This document shows positions 1 to 7,348 of a DNA stretch of 11,292 nt, piece after piece. The position numbers and the translations under genes are program-made. Below the pieces are notes generated by a model that had not been told where the DNA came from, did no database searches, and worked only from the letters and a program-made list of their open reading frames with translations. Origin of the DNA: an uncultured Halioglobus sp. (lineage in GTDB: Bacteria; Pseudomonadota; Gammaproteobacteria; Pseudomonadales; Halieaceae); the NCBI GenBank assembly GCA_905480565.1, contig CAJQQW010000354.1, positions 1 to 11,292 on the forward strand. The letters are read 5' to 3'. Each line of letters opens with the position of its first letter. The first letter of the stretch is position 1.

Positions 1-72
1 GGCATCCGCCAGAGCGCGTACTTGCCCCCGCTCGCCTGCGCGGTAGGCGTCGATCAACCAAATGACTGGCAT
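1..72 (-). CDS. N-terminus of an ELM1-family-like protein (partial, runs off the left edge)
   Basis: Read leftward from an ATG at 70-72, the frame stays open to the window edge and gives 24 residues beginning MPVIWLIDAYRAGERGQ. A short hydrophobic strand followed by an acidic residue and a glycine/arginine/glutamine-rich turn resembles the start of ELM1-family proteins (COG3660/DUF1022), which are predicted to have a GT-B-like fold and occur widely in proteobacteria. A GGAAGA Shine-Dalgarno lies six bases upstream of this ATG on the minus strand (79-84), which favours it over the in-frame ATG at 76-78. The gene is divergent from the ACP-SPT operon across 76 bases, and the putative acp promoter overlaps its first codons. 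The reading of this as a real coding start is fairly good; the family name rests on only 24 residues and is tentative. Confidence 0.45.
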   Translation of the reverse strand, partial: MPVIWLIDAYRAGERGQVRALADA

Positions 73-95
73 TACCATTCTTCCGTGGGTATAGT
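66..95 (+). promoter_or_regulatory. Candidate promoter of the acp-spt-murA operon
   Basis: TATAGT at 90-95 matches the sigma-70 -10 consensus at five of six positions. CTGGCA at 66-71, 18 bases upstream, is a four-of-six -35 match. The predicted transcript start near 102 would give a leader of roughly 47 bases before the acp start. The -35 box lies inside the first codons of the divergent leftward gene, so the two transcription units share control DNA. This is pattern matching only. Confidence 0.4.
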
Positions 96-148
96 TCAAG
101 CCTTTGAAATCTAGCGATTTACCCTGCCAGACGCAAGGGCGTTAAGTT

Positions 149-391
149 ATGGCCGAATATCAAGAATACCTCGACTTTCTCTGCAGTGCGCTTGCAGCGC
201 ACAACAAGAAGAGCCTGGTATTGACCGAGGATATCTCCCTAGTAGCGGACATCGGCCTCAGTTCACTTGAAGTCATGGAGTTCATCGAGAAAATCGAAGA
301 CCATTTCGATATTTCCATCCCGCTCAATATCCTGCCCGACGTAAATACCATTGGCGACCTGGCAAAGAAAGTCAGGGAGCTCAACCTCTAA
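149..391 (+). CDS. Acyl carrier protein dedicated to sphingolipid synthesis
   Basis: This 80-residue protein is a small acidic four-helix carrier protein that holds an acyl chain on a 4'-phosphopantetheine arm in the cytoplasm. The attachment motif is GLSSLEVMEF, with Ser39 as the modified serine and helix II following it. The aspartate that usually precedes this serine (DSL) is a serine here (SSL). An AAGGG Shine-Dalgarno at 135-139, nine bases before the ATG, supports the start. It lies 36 bases upstream of serine palmitoyltransferase in the same direction. An ACP beside SPT is known from Sphingomonas and Caulobacter, so it most likely donates the acyl group to SPT rather than serving general fatty acid synthesis. 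The likely loading enzyme is the acyl-AMP ligase beginning at 11039. The carrier identity is firm; its partner is inferred from context. Confidence 0.9.
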   Translation: MAEYQEYLDFLCSALAAHNKKSLVLTEDISLVADIGLSSLEVMEFIEKIEDHFDISIPLNILPDVNTIGDLAKKVRELNL

Positions 392-427
392 CGGCCATCC
401 TGCCGCAGACAAGGGGTAGCAAAGCAC

Positions 428-1630
428 ATGCTCTTCGACAAATTTCAGTCCATGGCAAGTTTTCAGGCAGATCTGGCTGAGCGCGACATCGCGCCCTTTG
501 GCGCCGTGACAGAGCAAATTCTCTCCGCTACCGAGGGCATCGTGCAGGGCAAGAGGGTCATCCTGGCAGGCACCAACAACTATTTGGGTATGTCATGCGA
601 CCCGCGTTGTATCAGGGCCGCCCAACAGGCCGCCGAACAGTGGGGCACAGGCACTACCGGCTCGCGCCTTGCCAATGGCTCCTTCACCGAGCATCAGGCG
701 CTCGAGATGGAGATCGCCGATTTCTACGGTGTAGACCACGCCATCGTTTTCTCTACTGGCTACTCCGCGACCATGGGCATGTGCGCCACGCTCGCAGGCC
801 CCGGGGAGACCATCCTGCTGGACGGCGACAGTCATGCCAGCATCTATTCCGGTGTCAAGCAAAGTGGCGCGGAGATTATCCGCTTCAAGCATAATAATCC
901 AGAGGACCTCGCCAAGCGCATGCGCCGACTGGGAGATCGCGCCGGGAACGCACTGATCATCGCGGAAGGTATTTACTCGATGCTGGGTGACGTAGCGCCG
1001 CTCAAGGAAATCGCCGCGGTCAAACGCGAATACGGCGGCTACCTGCTAGTCGATGAGGCGCACTCCATGGGCGTTCTCGGTGAGACCGGCCGCGGAGCAG
1101 CGCAGGCGGCGGGCGTCGAGAATGATGTCGACTTCTCTGTGGGCACCTTCAGCAAAAGCCTCGGCTCCATCGGTGGCTTTTGTGTAAGCCGTCATCCGGA
1201 GCTGGAGGCCATACGCTACTGCATCAGCGCCTACATATTCACGGCCTCTTCATCACCCTCGGTCGTCGCCTCCACCCGTGAGGCCCTGCGTATCATTGGG
1301 GCACAGCCCGAACTGCGTGAAAATCTGTGGAACAACGCTCGTCATCTGTATGAGGGATTAAAAGCGCTTGGCCTGGGCGTGGGTCCCTCAGCCAGTCCGG
1401 TTGTCGCCGTGGAAATGGAGGATCGACCCGCCACCATTCAAGGCTGGCAGGCACTGCTGGACGCAGGCGTTTACGTCAACCTCGTGGTCCCGCCGGCCTC
1501 ACCCTCGACGAACTTTTTACTCCGCAACAGTGTCAGCGCCGCTCACTCCAGCGCACAGATCGACACCATCATTGCCGCCTACGCCGGGCTCATCGAGAAC
1601 GGCGTAATTTCCCCCGACAAGAAAGCGTAA
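428..1630 (+). CDS. spt: Serine palmitoyltransferase (alpha-oxoamine synthase family)
   Basis: This cytoplasmic, PLP-dependent enzyme condenses L-serine with a fatty acyl thioester (here probably acyl-ACP) to 3-ketosphinganine, the first step of sphingolipid synthesis. At 400 residues it has normal length for a soluble bacterial SPT. Visible features are the [12 protein letters not shown] segment (73-84), DGDSHASIY with PLP-stacking His136, VDEAHSMG with Asp209 and His212, and GTFSKSLG with the Schiff-base lysine Lys243. Near the end, [14 protein letters not shown] ends in Arg366, matching the arginine that typifies SPT over related KBL, BioF and HemA enzymes. The DSHASIY and PPA-P segments resemble Sphingomonas SPT much more than glycine C-acetyltransferase. 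AAGGGG at 411-416 precedes the ATG. It sits between acp and murA, and its TAA overlaps the murA ATG by one base. Confidence 0.92.
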   Translation: MLFDKFQSMASFQADLAERDIAPFGAVTEQILSATEGIVQGKRVILAGTNNYLGMSCDPRCIRAAQQAAEQWGTGTTGSRLANGSFTEHQALEMEIADFYGVDHAIVFSTGYSATMGMCATLAGPGETILLDGDSHASIYSGVKQSGAEIIRFKHNNPEDLAKRMRRLGDRAGNALIIAEGIYSMLGDVAPLKEIAAVKREYGGYLLVDEAHSMGVLGETGRGAAQAAGVENDVDFSVGTFSKSLGSIGGFCVSRHPELEAIRYCISAYIFTASSSPSVVASTREALRIIGAQPELRENLWNNARHLYEGLKALGLGVGPSASPVVAVEMEDRPATIQGWQALLDAGVYVNLVVPPASPSTNFLLRNSVSAAHSSAQIDTIIAAYAGLIENGVISPDKKA

Positions 1631-2880
1631 TGGACAAAATAATCATTACCGGCAATGGTCCGCTATGCGGTGAAGTCAGGGTAGCCGGCGCCAAGAACGC
1701 CGCACTGCCGATTATCGCCGCCACCCTGCTTAGCGCCGAACCAATGCAACTCAGCAACGTGCCCGCTGTGCGGGACATCGGTACCGTACTGCAGCTGATC
1801 GAACTGCTCGGCGCCAAGGTGGAGCGCGAAGATACCGATCTGAACCTCGATTGCAGCACCGTGCACTCAGTGCATGCCCCCTATGAAATGGTGAAGACCA
1901 TACGCGCCTCTATTCTGCTTCTGGGTCCCCTTCTGGCGCGTTTCGGCGAGGCCGATGTATCGCTTCCGGGGGGCTGTGCGATCGGCACAAGACCCGTCAA
2001 CGAGCACATCACCGGCCTTCAGGCGCTGGGCGCAGATATTCGTATCGAGGCTGGCTACATCAAGGCGAGAGCAGCGCGTTTGAAGGGAGCGCAATATACC
2101 TTTGACGCTCCCTCAGTAACCGCTACGGAAAATCTCCTGATGGCAGCAGCACTTGCCGAGGGCGTTACAACATTAGACAACTGCGCACTGGAACCGGAGA
2201 TTCCCGACCTTGCACAACTTCTTTGTGCAATGGGTGCAAAAATAGAAGGGGCCGGAACCAGCACAATCTCTATAGAGGGTGTCTCCACCCTGCACGGCAC
2301 GAGCCATCGAGTACCCCCCGACCGCATCGAGACCGGGACATTCCTGACCGCCGCTGCCGCCACCCGCGGCGACATCACCGTGCTCGATACAGCACCCGAT
2401 TTCCTGCATCACGTGCTGGGCAAACTCGAGCAAGCCGGCTGCAAGATTGCGCTTGGCAAAGACTGGATCCGACTCCGTACCGACGGTAAGCGCTGCAAGG
2501 CCACCAACATCACCACGGCCCCTTACCCCGCCTTCCCGACCGACATGCAAGCCCAGTTCATGGCACTGAACACTCTGGCGGAAGGTTCCGCCACGGTCGT
2601 GGAGAACATCTTCGAGAACCGTTTCATGCACGTTGCAGAGTTGCAACGCATGGGAGCAGACATCGAGCTACAGGGTCACACCGCTATCGTGCGAGGCAAG
2701 GAGCGCCTGCAGGGCGCCCCTGTCATGGCCACGGACCTTCGCGCCTCTGCCTCACTCATCATCGCGGCATTGGCTGCCGACGGCGAAACGACCATCGATC
2801 GGGTGTATCACCTGGACCGAGGCTACGCCAACATCGATACCAAACTGCAAGAACTTGGCGCAAAAATCCAACGCGTTTAA
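1630..2880 (+). CDS. murA: UDP-N-acetylglucosamine 1-carboxyvinyltransferase (MurA)
   Basis: MurA transfers enolpyruvate from phosphoenolpyruvate to UDP-GlcNAc, the first committed step of peptidoglycan precursor synthesis, in the cytoplasm. This copy is full length (416 residues). The catalytic residues are all present: Lys22 in GAKNAAL, Cys116 in the loop [12 protein letters not shown] (the fosfomycin-target cysteine), Asp305 in [10 protein letters not shown], Arg371 in ATDLRASAS and Arg397 in YHLDRGY. Two EPSP-synthase-like domains are evident. The ATG overlaps the SPT stop (TAATG), a classic sign of translational coupling, with a weak AAGAAAG Shine-Dalgarno just upstream. The usual gammaproteobacterial murA neighbours (mla genes, bolA/ibaG, hisG) are absent. 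From this window it cannot be told whether it is the only murA of the genome or a paralogue tied to sphingolipid synthesis. Confidence 0.93.
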   Translation: MDKIIITGNGPLCGEVRVAGAKNAALPIIAATLLSAEPMQLSNVPAVRDIGTVLQLIELLGAKVEREDTDLNLDCSTVHSVHAPYEMVKTIRASILLLGPLLARFGEADVSLPGGCAIGTRPVNEHITGLQALGADIRIEAGYIKARAARLKGAQYTFDAPSVTATENLLMAAALAEGVTTLDNCALEPEIPDLAQLLCAMGAKIEGAGTSTISIEGVSTLHGTSHRVPPDRIETGTFLTAAAATRGDITVLDTAPDFLHHVLGKLEQAGCKIALGKDWIRLRTDGKRCKATNITTAPYPAFPTDMQAQFMALNTLAEGSATVVENIFENRFMHVAELQRMGADIELQGHTAIVRGKERLQGAPVMATDLRASASLIIAALAADGETTIDRVYHLDRGYANIDTKLQELGAKIQRV

Positions 2881-3002
2881 CGGTCTTTTTTAAACAATGT
2901 TTGGCCGCCGGTGGTCAGGTCTGCGCAGTGCTGACAAGAACCACAGAGTTTGGCTGGCCACGGCACTCAATACGGGTATTCGGGCGCCAATATTCACTCC
3001 GG

Positions 3003-3026
3003 TGGTACACTGGGCAACAGAGGAGG
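3003..3026 (+). promoter_or_regulatory. Extended -10 promoter and strong Shine-Dalgarno for the metallophosphoesterase gene
   Basis: TGGTACACT at 3003-3011 fits the extended -10 pattern (TGn followed by a TATAAT-like box), which can work without a good -35 element; none is apparent. The predicted transcript start near 3018 is followed at once by AGGAGG at 3021-3026, a perfect Shine-Dalgarno core, 12 bases before the ATG at 3039. This arrangement also argues against translation starting at the upstream in-frame TTG at 2901. Confidence 0.45.
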
Positions 3027-3038
3027 ACCCCGCCCGCC

Positions 3039-3971
3039 ATGCCGCAGCACTTCGCACAATTATCCGATCCGCACCTGAGCTCCTTGGACGGGGTGCGCCT
3101 GCGCGAACTGCTCAATAAACGGGCGTTGGGCTACCTGTCCTGGAGGCGCAAACGCCGTTTCGAGCATCGAAGGGAAGTGCTGGACGCGCTGCAGCGGGAC
3201 TTGAACCTGGAGCAGGTGGACCAGCTGCTGGTCACCGGGGACCTGACACATATCGGCCTACCCTCGGAGTTCGAGCAAGCACGCGACTGGCTGCGACAGC
3301 TGGGGGATCCCTCGAAGGTGGCACTGGTGCCCGGCAATCACGATAGCTGCGTTGCGGCACCGGAGGCACAGACCTACGCCCTGTGGCGCGACTACATGGC
3401 CTCGGACTCACCGGATGATAACGGCATTCACTTTCCCAGTCGGCGTATCCGCGGCAATATCGCCTTTATTGGCCTATCCACCGGGTGTCCCAAACCACCC
3501 CTGATGGCCACCGGCACAGTGGCAACGGAACAGCTTGAACGGCTGCCTACTCTGCTGGAGGAAACCGCCGCGCGAGGGCTGTTCCGGGTGGTGTATCTGC
3601 ACCACAGCCCCGTTGTCGGGCTGGAGAAGTGGCGCAAACGCCTGACTAATGCGGGCCAGGTGCAAACTATACTGGAAGACTGCGGCGCAGAACTGGTCCT
3701 GCATGGCCATGGACATCGGGCACATTTTAGCGAACTGGAGACTCGTGCCGGCAACCTCCCCGTTATCGCACTGCCCTCGGCCTCAGCTCTCGGACTGCAC
3801 GGCGCAGATACCGCACAGTACAACCGCTACGAGATACAACCCAATGCGGCGGGGTGGCAGGTCAACATCGAAGTGCGCCAGTACAGCAGAGACAGCAACA
3901 ATTACGGTGAAGGGTCACGGCGCCGGGTTCAAGTACGCCGGGGCACCAATGCATCTGCCGTGTCGGGGTGA
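3039..3971 (+). CDS. Calcineurin-like metallophosphoesterase
   Basis: A 310-residue protein with the complete dinuclear-metal phosphoesterase signature: QLSDPHLSS (Asp10, His12), VTGDLTH (Asp68), PGNHD (Asn100, His101), YLHHSP (His188/189) and LHGHGH (His224, His226). The layout is that of CpdA/Icc-type class III phosphodiesterases and related proteins, with no signal peptide, so it should act in the cytoplasm or at the inner membrane face. Residues 30-45 are strongly basic, which could favour contact with anionic lipid. The frame is open further upstream to a TTG at 2901, but the ATG at 3039 is chosen because AGGAGG precedes it and the conserved fold begins there. It is separated from murA by 158 bases and converges on the nucleotidyltransferase gene with a six-base gap. 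The substrate is unknown; a nucleotide or a sphingolipid head-group phosphate are both possible. Confidence 0.85.
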   Translation: MPQHFAQLSDPHLSSLDGVRLRELLNKRALGYLSWRRKRRFEHRREVLDALQRDLNLEQVDQLLVTGDLTHIGLPSEFEQARDWLRQLGDPSKVALVPGNHDSCVAAPEAQTYALWRDYMASDSPDDNGIHFPSRRIRGNIAFIGLSTGCPKPPLMATGTVATEQLERLPTLLEETAARGLFRVVYLHHSPVVGLEKWRKRLTNAGQVQTILEDCGAELVLHGHGHRAHFSELETRAGNLPVIALPSASALGLHGADTAQYNRYEIQPNAAGWQVNIEVRQYSRDSNNYGEGSRRRVQVRRGTNASAVSG

Positions 3972-3977
3972 GACCAA

Positions 3978-4796
3978 TCAGGCGTCTTCCGCAGCGGCTT
4001 TTTCCATAGCGCCCTTTACCAACATCAAGTCGGCAATAGAATCCACATCAATAGCTGCATTAGCGTAAGGCAAAATGACTGCGCGAATGCGCAACCCCAG
4101 TCGTTTGCTGAGTTTCGCTAATGCCTCTTCCAGCGACAACCAGCCGAGGCGGTAGCGAATAACCGCCCACCAGCCCAACAGGCCAATGACCACCAGTGGC
4201 TTTTTGCGCTGCTGCTCGATCTTGCGCCAGAAGCGCGCCGCACGACGCCCCTCCGGAGTGATAAAAGCAAACAGGTTACAGCCACAAAAATCACCATCGC
4301 TGAAATGCAACACGGTTTTCTTGATGCCGGGATAGGCCTCGGCGACCAATGCATAGGGCGCCAGCCCCACGGCTACATCCACATCATCGGCGAGGCTCTG
4401 CCGGCCAAAGGCGTCCACGATTTCCGACGTCAGCAGCGGGTGATCTGCCGTAGTGAGCAATATCGCTTCTTCCGGAACGAGCTTGCGCATGGTGTCATAA
4501 GCGCTGCTGCTGGGGCTCGCCCCGGGTTCGCGCCAGTCAATTTCGCCCTGGTCTACCCAGCCCTGCAACGCGGCATCGGTAGCGACCTCGCTGGCCTCCG
4601 GACCGCTCATATGAATCGCTTTCACCACCCGCGCACTGCGCAGTGAATTGAGCACCCGGCGCACCATGGGTATGCCATCCAGATCAATCATCGCCTTGCT
4701 GCCAGCGTTAGCGTGGTTGATCAGGGAATCCGCCTTGGTGCGATCACCTGCCAAAACGATTGCCGTCATCTGGTGCGTTTCCGGGTCGAGCTGCAT
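3978..4796 (-). CDS. MobA-like nucleotidyltransferase, candidate sphingolipid head-group activator
   Basis: This 272-residue protein has a GT-A/NTP-transferase fold. The N-terminal nucleotide-binding motif is IVLAGDRTKADSL (13-25) with GSKAMIDLDGIPMV (32-45). TTADHPLLT (115-123) carries a probable metal-binding Asp118, and AIDVDSIADL (248-257) gives the second acidic metal site. A hydrophobic stretch at about 200-215 suggests membrane association. Such enzymes couple a phosphorylated substrate to an NMP, as MobA, phosphocholine cytidylyltransferases and sugar-1-phosphate nucleotidyltransferases do. It starts 2 bases after the stop of the bCerS-type gene, so the two are almost certainly co-transcribed. 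I recall that a nucleotidyltransferase-family gene is among those for ceramide phosphoglycerate in Caulobacter, which would suit a head-group role; orthology is unchecked. An alternative start is the ATG at 4767-4769 (residue 10). Confidence 0.75.
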   Translation of the reverse strand: MQLDPETHQMTAIVLAGDRTKADSLINHANAGSKAMIDLDGIPMVRRVLNSLRSARVVKAIHMSGPEASEVATDAALQGWVDQGEIDWREPGASPSSSAYDTMRKLVPEEAILLTTADHPLLTSEIVDAFGRQSLADDVDVAVGLAPYALVAEAYPGIKKTVLHFSDGDFCGCNLFAFITPEGRRAARFWRKIEQQRKKPLVVIGLLGWWAVIRYRLGWLSLEEALAKLSKRLGLRIRAVILPYANAAIDVDSIADLMLVKGAMEKAAAEDA

Positions 4797-4798
4797 AA

Positions 4799-5947
4799 TT
4801 AGAGTTCTTTTTCGTACATGCGGTAGCGTTTATACGCCTGCCCGCCTATGGTTTCAATGATATTGCGCATGCCGTCATTGTCCTCGAGTATCCAGCCCAT
4901 TTCCACGTCTCTGACACCGCGGGCATGCAGCGCCCTGCGCACCGCATCGATCACCATAAAAGCGAAGGTCGGCCCCAGCCGCGAATGCTGGAATTCCAGC
5001 TTCACTCCCATGAGAGGAACCCGGGCTGTTGAGGGGTGACGCACCTTCATACGCCACAGTAACTTGGCCCAGCCAAAGGGCAGTAGCCGGCCATCCAGAT
5101 CTCGAATGGCCTCGTTGAGGTTGGGCAGCGCCACGATAAAGGCCACCGGCTCTCCGTCGTACTCGGCAATCTGGATGTACTCATCAGGCATTAACTTACT
5201 CAAAGTGCTGACCGTCTCTACCCACTCCGACTCCACCAGCGGCACGAAACCCCAGTTTTTCTGCCAGGCATCGTTAAAAATATCCATCATCAAGAGCGCA
5301 TCTTCGCGCAATTTCTCGCGTCTAGCGGGACGCACCGTCACCCGATCCGAGACCCGCGCGGCGAGCCGCTCCATGACACGCGGTGCCTCGAAGTCCGGAC
5401 GCACGTGATAAGCCAACAAGTCCTTCACACCCACGTACCCCTGCGCCTCCACCGCCGCTCCATACCAGCTGCGACCGTGACCCATCAGGACGAAAGGGGG
5501 TGTGGAAAAGCCGTCCACGAGTATACCGACCTCCTCATTGACATGCAGGTTGAAGGGTCCAATGACCCGCTGCATACCCTCACCCCTCAACCACGATTCA
5601 ACAGCCCGGAACAGGCCCGCAAAAACCGCAGGGTCCTCCTGCGCCTCCAGCATGCCAAAATAACCCGCCTGATCGTTGTGCTGGCGCAGGTGCAACTCGT
5701 CAATTTGAGCGGTGATACGCCCCACCGGGACACCGTCACGGTAGGCGATCCAGGCACGCCATCGAGCATGCTCGAAAAAATGATTCTTGGTGGAAAGCTG
5801 ATCGCGCTTCATCAGGCGAAGCGGCGCAACCCAGGCTTGATCGTCTGCGTAAATACGGTGGGGCAGGTTCAGAAATTGTCGCAGAGCGCAGGGAGTCGTA
5901 ACCTCTTCTACTGACAGGGGCATACCACTATTTTGCTTATGGTTCAT
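4799..5947 (-). CDS. bcerS: GNAT-superfamily N-acyltransferase, bacterial ceramide synthase (bCerS) type
   Basis: This 382-residue protein belongs to the large GNAT-like family that contains E. coli YghO and the Caulobacter bacterial ceramide synthase, which N-acylates the sphingoid base. Features are LPHRIYADDQAWVAP near the N-terminus, RDGVPVGRITAQID (70-83), the hallmark GPFNLHVNEEVGILVDGF (130-147), a second GNAT beta-strand YDGEPVAFIVALPN (263-276) and the C-terminal EMGWILEDNDGMRNIIE (349-365) that ends in a conserved tyrosine-rich tail. The frame is open up to a GTG at 6061, but a good minus-strand promoter lies inside that extension, so ATG 5947 is chosen; ATG 5923 is equally possible, and neither has a clear Shine-Dalgarno. 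The family call is strong. The ceramide synthase role is inferred from the family and from SPT, ACP and acyl-AMP ligase in the same window. Confidence 0.78.
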   Translation of the reverse strand: MNHKQNSGMPLSVEEVTTPCALRQFLNLPHRIYADDQAWVAPLRLMKRDQLSTKNHFFEHARWRAWIAYRDGVPVGRITAQIDELHLRQHNDQAGYFGMLEAQEDPAVFAGLFRAVESWLRGEGMQRVIGPFNLHVNEEVGILVDGFSTPPFVLMGHGRSWYGAAVEAQGYVGVKDLLAYHVRPDFEAPRVMERLAARVSDRVTVRPARREKLREDALLMMDIFNDAWQKNWGFVPLVESEWVETVSTLSKLMPDEYIQIAEYDGEPVAFIVALPNLNEAIRDLDGRLLPFGWAKLLWRMKVRHPSTARVPLMGVKLEFQHSRLGPTFAFMVIDAVRRALHARGVRDVEMGWILEDNDGMRNIIETIGGQAYKRYRMYEKEL

Positions 5948-5988
5948 GATTGCAAAGTGTCGATGGGCCATGCCGGGGAGGTGGCAGC

Positions 5989-6017
5989 AGTATAGCTGGA
6001 AATAGGCGCCATGAAAA
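5989..6017 (-). promoter_or_regulatory. Promoter of the bCerS-nucleotidyltransferase operon
   Basis: On the minus strand TTTTCA (6012-6017, four of six matches to the -35 consensus) is followed after 17 bases by TATACT (5989-5994, five of six matches to -10). The predicted transcript start is near 5982. That is downstream of the GTG at 6061 and so argues for translation from ATG 5947 or 5923. Confidence 0.5.
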
Positions 6018-6048
6018 AGACTGAGGATGTTTCTTGGCAGTGCTTGTG

Positions 6049-6054
6049 TATAAT
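6049..6054 (+). promoter_or_regulatory. Candidate -10 element for the glycan operon
   Basis: A perfect TATAAT lies at 6049-6054 on the plus strand, preceded by a TGTG dinucleotide repeat. No convincing -35 box is present at 16-18 bases, so an activator may be needed. The predicted start near 6061 gives a leader of about 80 bases before the TTG at 6143. It is only about 55 bases from the divergent minus-strand -10 box. Confidence 0.4.
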
Positions 6055-6142
6055 TCGTCACTTCTTTGAAGCAAACCGTGGCGCCCCTCGCTGGCTACCC
6101 GGCAATTAAAAACCGACGGCGCGGCACAGTGAAAACGCAGTT

Positions 6143-7348
6143 TTGACCTTCAAGGCCCAGGCACAAAGTATCTACGCCACCGCGTTGCTTACAGCTTACG
6201 GTGTCTTTCTTTGCAGTTTCTTTTTTCTGCAGGAATACGGCGACGTTTACCGATTTTATGCCCGTGTAATATCCATTCCCAGCCTGATCGCTTTTTTCTA
6301 CAGCATCAGAGTGGTATCCGGGCATCCGCTGTTCCGGCTAATCACGCTGTACATGGCCTACCTGTTGCTCAGCAGCCTTTGGAGCGAACCACTGGACCGC
6401 TACCGGCTGGGGCAAATGGCGGCAATATGCGTGTACCTGATCAGCTTTTTCACCACCACGCATTACCTCGTAAATCGCAACCCGGCGCATTTTGACCTGA
6501 TGCTGAGAGCCTGCACTCTGGCTGCCGGAGCGGCCGCGATAGCCAGCATTCTGATCTTTTATACTAGCAATCCCTTCCCCGAGACGCGCATGCAAGGCAC
6601 CGGCGCGCTGACCAATATCAACGAATACGCCAATGTTTACGGGGTGTTCGCTCTGCTGGCACTGGGCTTCGCTGCGGACAGCCGGAAAGCGATAACACGG
6701 GGCCTGTTTCTGCTGGCCATGTTGGCCTTCCTGGGTGTCGCCTGGTTTGGTCAGAGCCGAACCGCGTTTGCCTCGATCCTGATCGCCCTCGGGGTGCTGT
6801 CCGGGTTGTCTCTCGGGCGGGGAAAATCTTACATACCGGCCGGGCTGGCCCTCGCAGTAGTCATTTTGCTACTAGCGTTCCCGGAGGTAGTACAGCAGGC
6901 GTTTGAACGCGGCCAGAGCTTCAGGTTCATTATTTGGTCGGAAGTCTGGCAGGGCATCCAGGCCCGGCCGATCTTCGGCCACGGCTTGCTCTCCGAACTG
7001 GCGATCGATACCGGTGCTCGCAGCAGGCCGATGAGTGTCGCCCATAATGCCTACCTGCAGGTATTCTGGACCGGCGGCATCATTGGTTTGCTACTTTTCC
7101 TGCTACTCCTAGGCAGCGCTTTCAGGTTTGCCCTGATAAGGGGTCAGCAGCAGGGAGACTATCGCATTTTGTGTATCCTGATATTCGCCGCCTGTGCAAT
7201 GATGACCGGCGTCGACATCCTTATTGCGAGACCTCGGGACCAATGGATATTATTCTGGTTGCCTCTGGCAATGCTGATGGCTTTTGGCAACGCTGCCGAC
7301 GTCTCACCCGGGCGGGGCGGCCACGAGGAAGTACCGCGTGGTGAATAA
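6143..7348 (+). CDS. O-antigen ligase/polymerase-like membrane protein (Wzy_C/WaaL family)
   Basis: A 401-residue polytopic inner-membrane protein with about ten hydrophobic segments, including residues 12-30, 44-59, 63-80, 90-110, 122-140, 163-176, 186-202, 208-223, 229-249, 311-331 and 341-360. Between the last two groups is a periplasmic-type loop with the family signature: QSRTAF (204-209), Arg261 with Trp265, the ARPIFGHG turn (274-281) and AHNAYLQVFWTGG (300-312) containing His301. These features fit enzymes that transfer or polymerise undecaprenyl-linked glycans onto lipid A core or another acceptor. Ligase and polymerase cannot be told apart by sequence alone. The only start consistent with an upstream in-frame stop at 6107 is TTG at 6143, without a clear Shine-Dalgarno. 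It overlaps the next gene by 11 bases, so the two are coupled. The acceptor could be LPS core or a sphingolipid. Confidence 0.82.
   Translation: MTFKAQAQSIYATALLTAYGVFLCSFFFLQEYGDVYRFYARVISIPSLIAFFYSIRVVSGHPLFRLITLYMAYLLLSSLWSEPLDRYRLGQMAAICVYLISFFTTTHYLVNRNPAHFDLMLRACTLAAGAAAIASILIFYTSNPFPETRMQGTGALTNINEYANVYGVFALLALGFAADSRKAITRGLFLLAMLAFLGVAWFGQSRTAFASILIALGVLSGLSLGRGKSYIPAGLALAVVILLLAFPEVVQQAFERGQSFRFIIWSEVWQGIQARPIFGHGLLSELAIDTGARSRPMSVAHNAYLQVFWTGGIIGLLLFLLLLGSAFRFALIRGQQQGDYRILCILIFAACAMMTGVDILIARPRDQWILFWLPLAMLMAFGNAADVSPGRGGHEEVPRGE

Noticed and set aside
2173..2646. Leftward open frame of 157 codons within murA
   Set aside because: It is antisense to conserved MurA coding sequence, and its translation has no recognisable features.
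2881..2900. T-rich run after murA as a rho-independent terminator
   Set aside because: The only nearby dyad is the loop-free palindrome AACGCGTT; no stable stem directly precedes the T run.
2901..3038. Upstream extension of the metallophosphoesterase from TTG at 2901
   Set aside because: The 46 extra residues show no family similarity and contain the likely promoter; AGGAGG precedes the ATG at 3039.
3649..4068. Rightward 139-codon frame spanning the ends of the metallophosphoesterase and nucleotidyltransferase genes
   Set aside because: It is out of frame with one confident gene and antisense to another; no domain is visible.
5405..5914. Rightward open frame of 169 codons opposite the bCerS-type gene
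   Set aside because: It lies wholly inside a well-conserved gene on the other strand, has no recognisable domain, and arises from high-GC codon bias.
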